DNA from: Microbacterium sp. B35-30 | Lineage (GTDB): Bacteria > Actinomycetota > Actinomycetes > Actinomycetales > Microbacteriaceae | Length of the DNA: 64,000 nt | Direction of reading: 5' to 3' | Assembly: GCF_010634855.1 (NCBI RefSeq) | Contig: NZ_MWLQ01000008.1 | Coordinates: forward strand, 1-64,000 | Shown here: positions 33,581-41,860 of the stretch, piece by piece | Numbering within the stretch: the first letter of the stretch is position 1 | Layout: each line of letters begins with the position of its first letter | The notes under the pieces: generated by a model | The model's input: the letters and a program-made list of their open reading frames with translations, nothing else | Told to the model about the DNA's origin: nothing | The model's database searches: none | Made by a program: the position numbers and the translations under genes

Positions 33581-34437
33581 GCACTGTGCAGGATCGAGGG
33601 GATGCCGTCGGCACCCCGCTTCTCGAGGTGCGCAACCTCGTCGTCCGCTACGGCAGGAAGGGCCCGGCCGCCGTGGACGATGTGTCGTTCACGATCGCGC
33701 GCGGTGAGACCCTCGGCCTCGTCGGCGAGTCCGGCTCCGGCAAGACCACCATCGGGCGCGCCATCCTGGGCCTCCAGCCGGTCACGAGCGGCCGGATCCT
33801 GTTCGACGGTCGCGACATCACCCGCCTGGGCGCCTCGCAGCGGCGTGCCCTGCAGGGCGACCTGCGGGCCGTGTTCCAGGATCCGTTCTCTTCGCTCAAC
33901 CCGCGGCGCCCGATCGGCGACGCGATCACCGAGCCGTTGCGTGTGGCGGGTGTGCCGCGGGCGGAACGCGACCGGCGCGTGCAGGAGGTGCTCGACGCCG
34001 TCGGCCTCGCGCCGGGGTCGGAAGCCCGCTACCCGCGCCAGTTCTCGGGCGGGCAGCGCCAGCGGATCGCGATCGCCCGCGCGCTCGTCACCGATCCGCG
34101 GCTCGTGGTGTGCGACGAAGCCGTGAGCGCTCTGGATCTGTCGACGCAGGCCCAGGTGCTGAACCTCCTCGCCGACCTCCGGGCCGGCAAGGACCTCGGC
34201 TATCTCTTCATCGCGCACGACATGGCCGTCGTCGAGTTCCTCGCCCAGCGCGTGGTCGTCCTCAACCGCGGCCGTGTGGTGGAGGAGGGACCGACGCTGG
34301 AGGTGATGCGCAACCCGCGCGAGCACTACACGCGCGTGCTGATGGCGGCGTCGCCGGTTCCCGATCCGGACGAACAGGCGCGCCGTCGGGAGGCGTGGCG
34401 GGAACTCAAGGCCTCCGCCCCGGCGCCCACCGCCTGA
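33577..34437 (+). CDS. ABC importer ATPase, DppF/OppF type
   Basis: 286-residue nucleotide-binding subunit: Walker [10 protein letters not shown] (about residue 48), Q-loop [12 protein letters not shown], signature [15 protein letters not shown] and Walker [14 protein letters not shown]. The GTG start overlaps the fusion gene's stop and follows GGAGGGGG. It pairs with the ATPase half of the fusion to drive import. Confidence 0.93.
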   Translation: MSTVQDRGDAVGTPLLEVRNLVVRYGRKGPAAVDDVSFTIARGETLGLVGESGSGKTTIGRAILGLQPVTSGRILFDGRDITRLGASQRRALQGDLRAVFQDPFSSLNPRRPIGDAITEPLRVAGVPRAERDRRVQEVLDAVGLAPGSEARYPRQFSGGQRQRIAIARALVTDPRLVVCDEAVSALDLSTQAQVLNLLADLRAGKDLGYLFIAHDMAVVEFLAQRVVVLNRGRVVEEGPTLEVMRNPREHYTRVLMAASPVPDPDEQARRREAWRELKASAPAPTA

Positions 34438-34441
34438 GCGC

Positions 34442-34471
34442 GGCCAGTGGCCTGACCGCAGGGCACTGGCC
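34442..34471. terminator. Terminator between the ABC operon and a LysR gene
   Basis: GGCCAGTG and CACTGGCC arms (8 bp, extended to 13 with one mismatch) just after the ATPase stop, in a 44-bp convergent gap. Confidence 0.75.
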
Positions 34472-34481
34472 CGGCTGCTGG

Positions 34482-35393
34482 TCAGTGGAACGTCGCGTCG
34501 ACGAGGGGTGAGAGCGCCTGCGCGGTCTCGCGGAACGCGTTGACCATGGGGTTGAGGCTGTCGGTGAGGCTGCAGAGCACGATCGTGGCGGGTTGGATGT
34601 CGTGGATCGGGATGAACGCCAGCTCCTCACGCCGGTAGTGCCGGCTCGCCGATTCGCCCGCGATGTTGACTCCGGCGCCCGCCGCGACAAGTTCGAGCAG
34701 ACCCTCGACGCTGTCGGCGGTCGGTCCACGCCGGGGGCGGGTGCCGTCGGGGCGAGGATCCACGAGCCACCAGTCCACGACCTCGGGCACGCCCTTCGCG
34801 ACGGAGACGAACACCTCGTCGCCCGTCTCCAGGATCGAGAGCGACTCGCGGTGCGCCAGCGGGTGATCCGAGCGGACCACGAGGACGCGCGCCTCGCGCC
34901 AGAGCGGCTCGGCGCGCACACGCGGGGGCAGGTGCATCGGCCACGGGGCGAAGACCACATCCACCCGTCCGGCCTCGAGATCCTCGGCGACATCGAAGAA
35001 CCCCAGGCGCCGCATCTCGATCCTCGCCTGCGGGATCGCCTGCATGGTCGCGGCGATGGCAGCGGTCGTGAGCGTGCCCGCACCGGCCGCGACGACGCCC
35101 ACCCGAAGCACCGGGGCGTCCCGGTCCCGCTTCACCGAACGAGCCCATCCGAGCAGCTGGTCGTGGTCGTCCTGCACCCGCCGGGCGAGGGGCAGCAGGT
35201 CCCGGCCGTAGGGCGTCAGCTCGACCTTGCGCGGGCTCCGGTCGAACAGCTTCACGCCGAGCTGCTGCTCGAGGCGACTGATCTGCTGGCTGAGCGACGG
35301 CGGCGTGATGCTGAGGCGTTCCGCGGCCCGGCCGAAGTGCAGCTCCTCGGCGAGCACGCAGAAGTACCGGATCACGTGGATAGGCACATCCAT
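34482..35393 (-). CDS. LysR-family regulator divergent from the quercetinase gene
   Basis: 303 residues: HTH LHFGRAAERLSITPPSLSQQISRLEQQLG, then a LysR co-inducer domain. The start is leaderless-like on this strand (TAAGAT, 6 nt, ATG), and the -10 overlaps a TTAGCC..GGCTAA palindrome. It is divergent from the cupin dioxygenase/esterase pair, which it probably controls. In sequence type it belongs to the BenM/CatM-like LysR group (MDVPIHVIRYFCVLAEELHF) and differs from the other two LysR proteins here. Confidence 0.88.
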   Translation of the reverse strand: MDVPIHVIRYFCVLAEELHFGRAAERLSITPPSLSQQISRLEQQLGVKLFDRSPRKVELTPYGRDLLPLARRVQDDHDQLLGWARSVKRDRDAPVLRVGVVAAGAGTLTTAAIAATMQAIPQARIEMRRLGFFDVAEDLEAGRVDVVFAPWPMHLPPRVRAEPLWREARVLVVRSDHPLAHRESLSILETGDEVFVSVAKGVPEVVDWWLVDPRPDGTRPRRGPTADSVEGLLELVAAGAGVNIAGESASRHYRREELAFIPIHDIQPATIVLCSLTDSLNPMVNAFRETAQALSPLVDATFH

Positions 35394-35402
35394 GCTCGGA
35401 TC

Positions 35403-35417
35403 TTAGCCTGCGGCTAA
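35403..35417. promoter_or_regulatory. LysR box TTAGCC-TGC-GGCTAA
   Basis: A perfect 6-3-6 palindrome that contains the T-N11-A LysR consensus. It overlaps the leaderless -10 of the LysR gene, suiting autorepression, and lies 132 bp before the cupin gene. Confidence 0.65.
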
Positions 35418-35549
35418 CGCCGGGTAGGGATGTCGAACTTCCTTCCTCCCGGCATCCTGCTGAGACTGGAGAGGTCCGGAACACCCGATCGGAATGGCCC
35501 GACAGTTCCGGCTGCCTAACGGCACGCACTGCTTTACGAGGAGGTAAGC

Positions 35550-36095
35550 ATGACTCTTTTCCCCGTCGACGACCCCGACAAGGTCGCCTTCACCGGTGTC
35601 CTGCCCGCGGGGCCCCGTCCGTTCGTCCTCGGCGAGGGCCAGGGCGAGAAGTCCCTCGTCTTCGACCAGCTGTTCGAGATCCTGCTCTCGGGCGACGAGA
35701 CCGACGACCAGTTCGGGGCCTGGACCATGAAGGCGCGTCAGGGCGACCGCATCCCCGCGCACGTCCACCTCAAGACGCACGAGTTCTTCTACGTCGTGGA
35801 CGGCGAGATCTCGGTGTGGATGGATGACCAGGACGGCTACCACTCCAAGACCACGCTGACGACCGGCGACTTCGCCTACGTTCCGGCAGGGATCGTCCAC
35901 GCCTTCAAGATCGAGAACACCACGACCGTGTTCGGTGCGGGCACCGCGGGCTTCGAGCGGTTCTTCCACGCCATCGGGCAGAAGACCGAGGCGGCCGAGC
36001 CGCAGGGCATCTTCGTGCCCGACTTCTCGGTGATGCGCGCGGCGGGGGAGAAGTACGCGACGATCTTCATGCCCGAGTTCCAGTTCCGCGACTGA
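35550..36095 (+). CDS. Mono-cupin quercetin 2,4-dioxygenase-like enzyme (QueD of Streptomyces type)
   Basis: 181-residue single-cupin protein. Metal ligands of the 3-His-1-Glu set are H71, H73, E78 (IPAHVHLKTHEFFYV) and H117 (PAGIVHAF). To my recollection, the Streptomyces mono-cupin quercetinase QueD has the same ligand spacing, offset by two residues, and a similar length (about 186). GTAGFERFF and the FVPDF end also fit. Such enzymes open the flavonol C-ring, releasing CO and a depside. No signal peptide, so it works on imported aglycone. AGGAGG precedes the ATG. The esterase starts 8 bp downstream. Other cupin functions are possible. Confidence 0.75.
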   Translation: MTLFPVDDPDKVAFTGVLPAGPRPFVLGEGQGEKSLVFDQLFEILLSGDETDDQFGAWTMKARQGDRIPAHVHLKTHEFFYVVDGEISVWMDDQDGYHSKTTLTTGDFAYVPAGIVHAFKIENTTTVFGAGTAGFERFFHAIGQKTEAAEPQGIFVPDFSVMRAAGEKYATIFMPEFQFRD

Positions 36096-36102
36096 CCGCG
36101 CC

Positions 36103-36888
36103 ATGTCCACGATCCTCGAGATCGACTTCGCACAGCCGTCCGGATTCCGACCGCTGTCGCTCGATCTGCGGACTCCGCCGGCCGCGGACGCCCCCGTCGT
36201 CGTGTTCCTGCACGGCGGCGGGTGGCTCCGCGGCAGCCGCAAGGTCTTCACGCCGGGGATCGGCGTCGAGGAGTCGTTCGACCGGATCGTGGCGGCGGGC
36301 TTCGCGGTCGCCTCGTGCGAGTACCGGCTGAGCGGCGAGGCGCTGTTCCCGGCGCAGCTGGACGATGTGGCGGCGGCACTGGCCTGGATTCACGCGCACG
36401 GCGCGGACCACGGCGTCGACGCCTCTCGCCTCGTACTGTGGGGAGTGTCGGCGGGCGCGACGCTGGCCGCCCTCACCGGGCTCGGCCGCGACGACGTGGG
36501 CGGGGTCGTGGACTGGTTCGGTCCCGCGGACCTGATCGCCCTGGCGCAGCACGACACCGGCGAGCCGCCGGCCGAGACGCGCGAGGCCCGCTGGCTGGGC
36601 GGTCCGGCGCCGGAGATCCCGGATGCCGCGCTCCAGGCGAGCCCGATCGCCCAGGTGCATGCCGGCTCGCCGCCGTTCCACATCTCGCACGGCACCGACG
36701 ACGAGCACGTGCCGTTCGCGCAGAGCGCGTCGTTCGCCCGCGCGCTGCGCGCCGCCGGCGCCGACGTCGAGTTCCACCCGGTCGACGGCGGCCGGCACTT
36801 CTGGCAGGGGCTCGACGACACCGGGCCGGTGTTCGACCGCGCCATCGAATTCGTCGCGCGCGTCACCGCGCGCACGCAGCCGGGGTGA
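36103..36888 (+). CDS. Alpha/beta-hydrolase next to the quercetinase (candidate depside esterase)
   Basis: 261 residues of the BD-FAE/kynurenine-formamidase-like group: oxyanion motif HGGGW (about residues 33-37), nucleophile Ser in GVSAGAT (about 115), Asp in HGTDDEHVP and His in GGRHFWQG. Only 7 nt separate it from the cupin gene, so they are co-expressed. If the cupin is a quercetinase, this enzyme is well placed to hydrolyse the 2-protocatechuoyl-phloroglucinol carboxylate product to protocatechuate, linking to the pca operon. Confidence 0.82.
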   Translation: MSTILEIDFAQPSGFRPLSLDLRTPPAADAPVVVFLHGGGWLRGSRKVFTPGIGVEESFDRIVAAGFAVASCEYRLSGEALFPAQLDDVAAALAWIHAHGADHGVDASRLVLWGVSAGATLAALTGLGRDDVGGVVDWFGPADLIALAQHDTGEPPAETREARWLGGPAPEIPDAALQASPIAQVHAGSPPFHISHGTDDEHVPFAQSASFARALRAAGADVEFHPVDGGRHFWQGLDDTGPVFDRAIEFVARVTARTQPG

Positions 36889-36899
36889 GGGCGATGCGC

Positions 36900-37712
36900 T
36901 CAGGTCGCGCGCAGCAGCCGCGAGATCTCGTCGGCGGTCGCGCGCAGGCGGGTCAGCAACGGGCCGCGCAGCGACGCGAGGTCGTGGCGCGACGAGGCGA
37001 CGGCGATGTTGATGGCCGCGGCGGGCTTCGCGTCGCGGCCGAACACCGGCACCGACACCGACCGCAGGCCCGCGGCGACCTCCTCGTCCTGCAGTGCGTA
37101 GCCCTGCTCGCGGATCACGGCGAGGCGTTCGCGCAGCTGGTCGAGCGAGGTCGCGGCGTTGGGGCCGGCATCCGTTCCGAAATCGTGGCGCGCCAGCGTC
37201 GCGGCGAGCTCCGCGTCGCTGAGGTAGGCGAGCAGCAGCTTGCCCATCGACGTGTACGCGGCGGGCAGCGTCGAGCCCACCTGGATGTTCGCGGTGACGA
37301 GATCGGAGTTGCGCAGTCGCGCGAGGTACAGCACCTGGTCGCCGACGAGGACGCCGAGGTTCACGGTCTCGCCGGACTCCTCGGCGAGGTGACGCAGCGG
37401 CTGCTCGCTGAGCTGGACGAGGCTCGATCCGCGCAGCGCCGCCGATCCGAGCAGGAGCACGGCGACGCCGGGACGGATGCTGCCGTCGGGCAGGCGCTCG
37501 AGATAGCCGCCCTCTTCGAGCGTCGCGACGACGCGGAAGGCGGTCGGCATGGGGATGCCCGTGCGATCGCAGATCTCGCGCAGCTTGAGCGAGGTCACCG
37601 ACTCGTCGAACAGACGCAAGACGTCGAGGCCTTTCGCGAGGGCCTCGATGCGATAGCGACTGTGGGCCTTGTCGCCGTCCCCGGTAGCGGGCGCCTCGTC
37701 CGGTGCTTTCAT
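36900..37712 (-). CDS. IclR-family regulator
   Basis: 270 residues. HTH: LKLREICDRTGIPMPTAFRVVATLEEGGYLER; IclR effector domain from about residue 95. Lies 39 bp downstream of the CMD gene on the same strand and converges with the esterase. Probably controls the divergent promoters at 38.31-38.40 kb. The ligand is likely an aromatic or sugar-derived acid. Confidence 0.87.
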   Translation of the reverse strand: MKAPDEAPATGDGDKAHSRYRIEALAKGLDVLRLFDESVTSLKLREICDRTGIPMPTAFRVVATLEEGGYLERLPDGSIRPGVAVLLLGSAALRGSSLVQLSEQPLRHLAEESGETVNLGVLVGDQVLYLARLRNSDLVTANIQVGSTLPAAYTSMGKLLLAYLSDAELAATLARHDFGTDAGPNAATSLDQLRERLAVIREQGYALQDEEVAAGLRSVSVPVFGRDAKPAAAINIAVASSRHDLASLRGPLLTRLRATADEISRLLRAT

Positions 37713-37751
37713 CGTGTGAAACCGTATCTGCTGGTCAGGGCTGCTGCAATG

Positions 37752-38309
37752 TCACGGGCGCACGCGGAAGACGCGGAGCTGCAACGCGAGCGTGGCGTAG
37801 TAGCCGACGAGCACCGTCAGCTCGAACACGACCTCGGGGCCGAGGGTGACGGATGCCGCGTGCCAGGCGTCGTCGTCGAGGTCTCCGTCGAGCAGCTGCT
37901 GGGTGGCAGCTGCCACGGCGGCCTCGTCGCCGGCGAACGACGAGGTGTCGCCGGCGCGCAGAGCGGCGAGTTCGGAGGACGTGAGCCCCGCCGCGGTCCC
38001 GACGGCCTCATGTGCCTCTCGCTCGAAGTCGCTGTCCCACCGCGCGGCGACGAGCAGGATCGCCATCTCCCGGGCGCGGGAGCTGAGCGCACCGCGGTAC
38101 CGGATCGTCGCGCCGACGTCCTGCAGGGCGCCGCCGAGCTCGGGCACCAAGAGGAAGGCGTTGAAGGGACCGCGCAGCGAGCCGTCGGCGCGCGTCAGCG
38201 CGAAGTGCTGCGGCCCCTGGGCTCGCGGCCCGCCGGTGATGGCGTCGTACAGCTCGCGTTGTGCGCCGGCAAGGGCGCCGGGTGGGAACGGAGGCAGGCG
38301 CTCGGTCAT
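37752..38309 (-). CDS. Carboxymuconolactone decarboxylase-family protein (PcaC paralogue)
   Basis: 185 residues with a CMD domain in the middle (YRGALSSRAREMAILLVAARW, then EREAHEAVGTAAGLTSSE). It lacks the CXXC of AhpD-type peroxidases, so it belongs to the PcaC-like, non-redox side. Longer than the true PcaC at 5126-5527 and in a different cluster, so it probably decarboxylates or isomerises another intermediate. AAGGAG precedes the ATG. It is the first gene before the IclR regulator and is divergent from the HSL-type hydrolase. Confidence 0.83.
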   Translation of the reverse strand: MTERLPPFPPGALAGAQRELYDAITGGPRAQGPQHFALTRADGSLRGPFNAFLLVPELGGALQDVGATIRYRGALSSRAREMAILLVAARWDSDFEREAHEAVGTAAGLTSSELAALRAGDTSSFAGDEAAVAAATQQLLDGDLDDDAWHAASVTLGPEVVFELTVLVGYYATLALQLRVFRVRP

Positions 38310-38322
38310 CGTGCTCCTTCAT

Positions 38323-38382
38323 TTGACGGACCGCTCCGATCAGCATACATTCGGTAGACGAAACTGACTTTCATCCAATGAA
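38323..38382 (+). promoter_or_regulatory. Promoter and operator of the 38.4-45.6 kb operon
   Basis: TTGACG (38323-38328), a 16-bp spacer and ATACAT (38345-38350) form a good promoter. Downstream is a TTCATCCAATGAA palindrome (38370-38382), a likely operator in the 5' leader. The adjacent IclR gene is the best candidate regulator. Confidence 0.5.
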
Positions 38383-38401
38383 CTCACCTGAGAGAAGTGT
38401 C

Positions 38402-39316
38402 ATGGCCGACACCCTTCCCATCACGGACGTCGAACTCAGCGCGGCGGAGCACGACTTCCGCCTGCGGGTGTATCCCGCACCGCAGCCCGATGGCACCGTG
38501 CTCGTCTGGCTCCACGGCGGCGCCTTCATGTTCGGCGACTTCGACATGCCCGAGGCCGATGAGACGGCGCGGCAGCTCGCGCGCCGCGGCACGACCGTCG
38601 TCTCGCTCGACTACACGCTCGCGCCGACCGACGCGATCCCGGCGCTGCCCGTACCCGAGCCGGTCGAAGGGATGCCGTCCCCGGAAGAGCTCATCGCGTC
38701 GTACGGCGGTGACCGGGCACGGGCGCCGTATCCGGTCGCGTCGCTCCAGGCCGTCGCGGCGTTCGATTGGGCGCGCGCTCATGCGGCGGAGTTCGGCGGG
38801 CGCACGGATGCCGTGGCGATCGGCGGTGCGAGCGCCGGAGGCAATCTCGCGGCGGGCGCCGCGCTGCGGCTGCGCGACCGGGGCGCGGCCGGTCTGCTGG
38901 CGCAGGTGCTCGTGTACCCGGTGCTGCACGCGGTGCTGCCCGAGCCGGACGACGAGCTCGCCGCGATCCTCGCGCAGCAGCCGCCCGCACTGCGGTTCCC
39001 GCCGGAGGCGACGCGGGCGATCAACGCGAACTACCTCGGCGGCGCGTCGCCGGACGAGCTCTACGCATTCCCCGGTGGTCACCGTGTGCGCGGAGCGGCG
39101 CCGGCGCTCGTCGTGGCCAGCGAGGGCGACGAACTGCGGCCGTCGGCCGAGGCCTACGTCGGGGACCTCGCCGGCAGCGGCGTCGACGTCGAGTACGTCA
39201 AGGAGCGCGGCGCGATCCACGGATACCTGAACGTGGTCGGCGACGTCACCGCCGCACGCACCGCGGACCGCATCTCGCGCTTCCTGAACGAGCGCGCCGC
39301 CGAGGCGAACGCATGA
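38402..39316 (+). CDS. HSL-family esterase with a repeat-derived PEPVEG segment
   Basis: 304-residue hormone-sensitive-lipase-type alpha/beta hydrolase: HGGAF oxyanion motif (about residue 40), nucleophile Ser in GGASAGGN (about 143) and late catalytic His in GAIHGY. ATG 38402 follows GAGAGAAG; the upstream ATG at 38378 lies in the operator. An added segment, PVPEPVEGMPSPEELIAS, near residues 83-100 is encoded by a family-C repeat in inverse orientation. First gene of a hydrolase-SDR-SDR-FAH-FAH run leading to GH78. Natural substrates may be acylated glycosides or phenolic esters. Confidence 0.85.
   Translation: MADTLPITDVELSAAEHDFRLRVYPAPQPDGTVLVWLHGGAFMFGDFDMPEADETARQLARRGTTVVSLDYTLAPTDAIPALPVPEPVEGMPSPEELIASYGGDRARAPYPVASLQAVAAFDWARAHAAEFGGRTDAVAIGGASAGGNLAAGAALRLRDRGAAGLLAQVLVYPVLHAVLPEPDDELAAILAQQPPALRFPPEATRAINANYLGGASPDELYAFPGGHRVRGAAPALVVASEGDELRPSAEAYVGDLAGSGVDVEYVKERGAIHGYLNVVGDVTAARTADRISRFLNERAAEANA
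38654..38672. repeat. Family-C element (inverse) in the HSL-type esterase gene
   Basis: CCCGAGCCGGTCGAAGGGA is the reverse-complement orientation of the TTCGACAAGCTCAG repeat. It is translated as PEPVEG, a peptide that often marks such repeats in bacterial ORFs. Confidence 0.7.
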
Positions 39317-40074
39317 ACGGGGACTGGCTCGGGCTCGGCGGGTCGCGCGTGCTCGTCGCCGGCGCCGGCGGCATCGGCGGCGCCTGCGCGCTCGCGTATG
39401 CGGGTGCCGGGGCATCCGTCGCCGTCGTCGACCGCGATCAGCGCGCTCTGGACGCGATCGGCGCGGAGCTCGCGGCGACCGGCTCGCCCTTCGAGCTGAT
39501 CCAGGCGGATCTCACCGAGCACGGGGCGGGGAAGCGCGTGGTCGCCGAAGCCGTCGAACGGCTGGGCGGGCTCGATGTGCTGCTGCACGCCGTCGGGGTC
39601 AACGACCGCCGCCCGATCCTCGAGTTCACGGAGGACGAGTGGGACCACATCCTCCGCGTGAACCTGTCGTCGCTGTTCGGCCTGGCCCAGGCCGCGGGGC
39701 GGCACATGGTCGGCCAGGGCCACGGTCGCGTGCTCGCGCTGTCGAGTGTCTCGGGGCTCCTCGCGCACCACTCGCACGGTCCGTACGCCGCCTCCAAGGG
39801 AGGCATCAATCAGCTGCTGCGCGTCATGGCGCGCGAGTGGGCGTCCGCAGGGGTCACCGTCAACGCGCTCGCCCCCGGCTACATCGAGACGCCGCTGACC
39901 GCGGGTCACCTGTCCAAGCCGGGCAAGCGGGAGGAGCTGGAGAGCCTCGTCCCCGCCGGCCGGCTCGGCACCCCGGACGAACTCACCGGCCCTGCGCTCT
40001 TCCTGTCCTCACGTCATGCCGGATTCGTCACCGGCCATGTCATGTACATCGACGGCGGGCGCACGCTCGTCTGA
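39313..40074 (+). CDS. SDR-family dehydrogenase 1
   Basis: 253-residue classical short-chain dehydrogenase: cofactor loop GAGGIGG (residues 16-22), Ser in LSSVSGLL and catalytic YAASK (about 157-161). Starts in the esterase stop (ATGA). Its cluster ends in a rhamnosidase and includes two FAH hydrolases, so an L-rhamnose or 2-keto-3-deoxy-rhamnonate dehydrogenase of the non-phosphorylated rhamnose route is a reasonable guess. Oxidation of a phenolic side chain is an alternative. Confidence 0.83.
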   Translation: MNGDWLGLGGSRVLVAGAGGIGGACALAYAGAGASVAVVDRDQRALDAIGAELAATGSPFELIQADLTEHGAGKRVVAEAVERLGGLDVLLHAVGVNDRRPILEFTEDEWDHILRVNLSSLFGLAQAAGRHMVGQGHGRVLALSSVSGLLAHHSHGPYAASKGGINQLLRVMAREWASAGVTVNALAPGYIETPLTAGHLSKPGKREELESLVPAGRLGTPDELTGPALFLSSRHAGFVTGHVMYIDGGRTLV

Positions 40075-40082
40075 CAACTGCC

Positions 40083-40105
40083 GGTCCCCGAGCTCGTCGA
40101 GGGAC
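40083..40105. repeat. Family-C element between the two SDR genes
   Basis: GGTCCCCGAGCTCGTCGAGG plus GAC: a full-length, extended copy of the repeat with self-complementary ends (GGTCCC/GGGAC), directly before the ribosome-binding site of the second SDR. Confidence 0.65.
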
Positions 40106-40122
40106 GGAACGAAGGAGACACC

Positions 40123-40908
40123 ATGACCGACCCGCAGATCTATCCGCGCTTCGCTGGGAAGACCGTGCTCGTCACCGGCGCCGGCACCGGCTTCGGCGCA
40201 GAGATCGCCGTTCGCGCCGCGCAGGAGGGTGCGAAGGTCGCCGTGCACTACCGCTCGTCGAAGGCGGGCGCCGAGGCGACGCTGCAGCGTATCCGCGAGG
40301 CGGGCAGCGACGGCATCCTGGTCCAGGCCGACATCGGCTCGTGGGACCAGATCAAGCGCATGGCCGACGAGGTGTGGGCGGCTTTCGGGACTCTCGACGT
40401 GCTCGTGAACAACGTCGGCGACGTCTCGAGCGAGCAGATGAACTGGGACGAGCTCACGCAGGAGGCCCTCGACGCGGTCATCGACATCGACGTCAAGGGG
40501 ACGCTCCTCATGACCCATGAGTTCGGCGAGCGGATGCTGGACCAGGGGCACGGCAATATCGTCCAGGTCGGCTCGACCGTGATCGTGCGGGGCTCCGCCC
40601 GCGCACCGCAGTACGCGGCCGCGAAGTACGCCATCCTCGGCATCACGAAGTCGTATGCGAAGGCGTTCGCCCCCGCGGTGCGCGTCAACACCTTCGCGCC
40701 GGGATTCATGGAGACCGAGCGGCTGCTGAACCGCGAGGACTGGAAGAACGGCCGCCGCGAGGTGCTGCTCTCGCAGACGCCGATGGGCGTCATCCCGCCG
40801 CCCGAGTTCGTCACCGGCGCCTGCCTGTGGCTCGCGACCGACGAGGCAGCCCATCTGACCGGCGGCTACATGCTCGCCGACGGCGGATTCAACATGGTCG
40901 GCGCCTGA
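40123..40908 (+). CDS. SDR-family dehydrogenase 2
   Basis: 261-residue short-chain dehydrogenase: TGAGTGFG cofactor motif near residue 19, NNVGD (usually NNAG), catalytic YAAAK (about 164-168) and a C-terminal DGGFNMVGA. GAAGGAGA precedes the ATG. As with SDR 1, a sugar-acid dehydrogenase role in rhamnose use is inferred from GH78 and FAH neighbours, not from diagnostic residues. Confidence 0.83.
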   Translation: MTDPQIYPRFAGKTVLVTGAGTGFGAEIAVRAAQEGAKVAVHYRSSKAGAEATLQRIREAGSDGILVQADIGSWDQIKRMADEVWAAFGTLDVLVNNVGDVSSEQMNWDELTQEALDAVIDIDVKGTLLMTHEFGERMLDQGHGNIVQVGSTVIVRGSARAPQYAAAKYAILGITKSYAKAFAPAVRVNTFAPGFMETERLLNREDWKNGRREVLLSQTPMGVIPPPEFVTGACLWLATDEAAHLTGGYMLADGGFNMVGA

Positions 40909-40931
40909 GCGCGGGCCCACCCCCTCTCCTT

Positions 40932-40964
40932 CGGTCGTTGAGCGAGCGAAGCGAGACGAAACGC
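40932..40964. repeat. Family-A element, single arm
   Basis: CGGTCGTTGAGCGAGCGAAG followed by CGAGACGAAACGC: the left arm only, with no matching right arm. It lies in the 76-bp gap between SDR 2 and the FAH gene, just before the AAGGAG of the latter. Confidence 0.8.
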
Positions 40965-40984
40965 ACTGAACCAAGGAGAAACCA

Positions 40985-41860
40985 ATGAAGCTCATCACCT
41001 TCGACGGCGGCCGCGTGGGCCGTCTGGAACTCGAGGAGGGCGTGGTCATCGAGCTCGACGTGCCCTCGACCCGCGAGTACTTCGAGCGCGGCGGCAAGGT
41101 CACCGAGACCGGTGAACGCCTCGCGTACGCCGACGTCCGGCTCGAGGCGCCGATCCGCCCCAAGAAGTTCTTCCACACCGCCGGCAACTTCGCCGACCAC
41201 CACAACGAGCTGACCGCCGTGGACTGGTCGCACCCCGTACACAAGGGCATCGTGTTCTTCCAGAACGTCGACGCGATCATCGGCCCGGGTGACGACATCG
41301 TGTACCCCGATCACCTGACCAAGGAGATGGACTACGAGCTCGAGCTGGCGATCGTGATCGGCAAGTCCGGCAAGTTCTTCGGCCCCGACGAGGCCGATGA
41401 CTACATCGCGGGCTTCACGGTGTTCAACGACATCTCCGCGCGCGACATCCAGCGCAAGGAGATGGAGTCCGGCGTCTTTTCGTTCTCGAAGGCCATCGAC
41501 ACGTTCTGCCCGATCGGCCCGTGGATCGTCACGCGCGACGAGGTGCCCGACATGCACGAGCTGCCGATGCAGCTGCGGGTCAACGGCGAGGTGCGCCAGC
41601 AGGGCAACACGAACCAGACCCGCATCAAGTTCCCGCACCTGGTGGCGTACCACTCGCCGCAGACCTACACCGCCGGCGACCTCATCACGACCGGCACCAT
41701 CTCGGGCGTCGCCGCCGTGCAGCCGAATCCGTTCGACTTCTACCTCAAGCCCGGCGACGAGATCGAGGCCGAGATCACCGGCATCGGCACGCTCCGCAAC
41801 CGGGTGATCAGCTGGGAGGACCGCTACGGCGAGCCCGCTCCGCAGCGGGTCGACTGGTGA
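40985..41860 (+). CDS. FAH-superfamily hydrolase
   Basis: 291 residues. The core blocks KKFFHTAGNFADHH, MDYELELAIVIG and VFNDISARDIQRKEME carry the family metal acids. The family cleaves or tautomerises diketo acids. Translationally coupled (GTGA) to a second, distinct FAH gene, suggesting consecutive steps or two substrates. Context with SDRs and GH78 allows a role in rhamnose or ring-fission product breakdown. Confidence 0.87.
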   Translation: MKLITFDGGRVGRLELEEGVVIELDVPSTREYFERGGKVTETGERLAYADVRLEAPIRPKKFFHTAGNFADHHNELTAVDWSHPVHKGIVFFQNVDAIIGPGDDIVYPDHLTKEMDYELELAIVIGKSGKFFGPDEADDYIAGFTVFNDISARDIQRKEMESGVFSFSKAIDTFCPIGPWIVTRDEVPDMHELPMQLRVNGEVRQQGNTNQTRIKFPHLVAYHSPQTYTAGDLITTGTISGVAAVQPNPFDFYLKPGDEIEAEITGIGTLRNRVISWEDRYGEPAPQRVDW

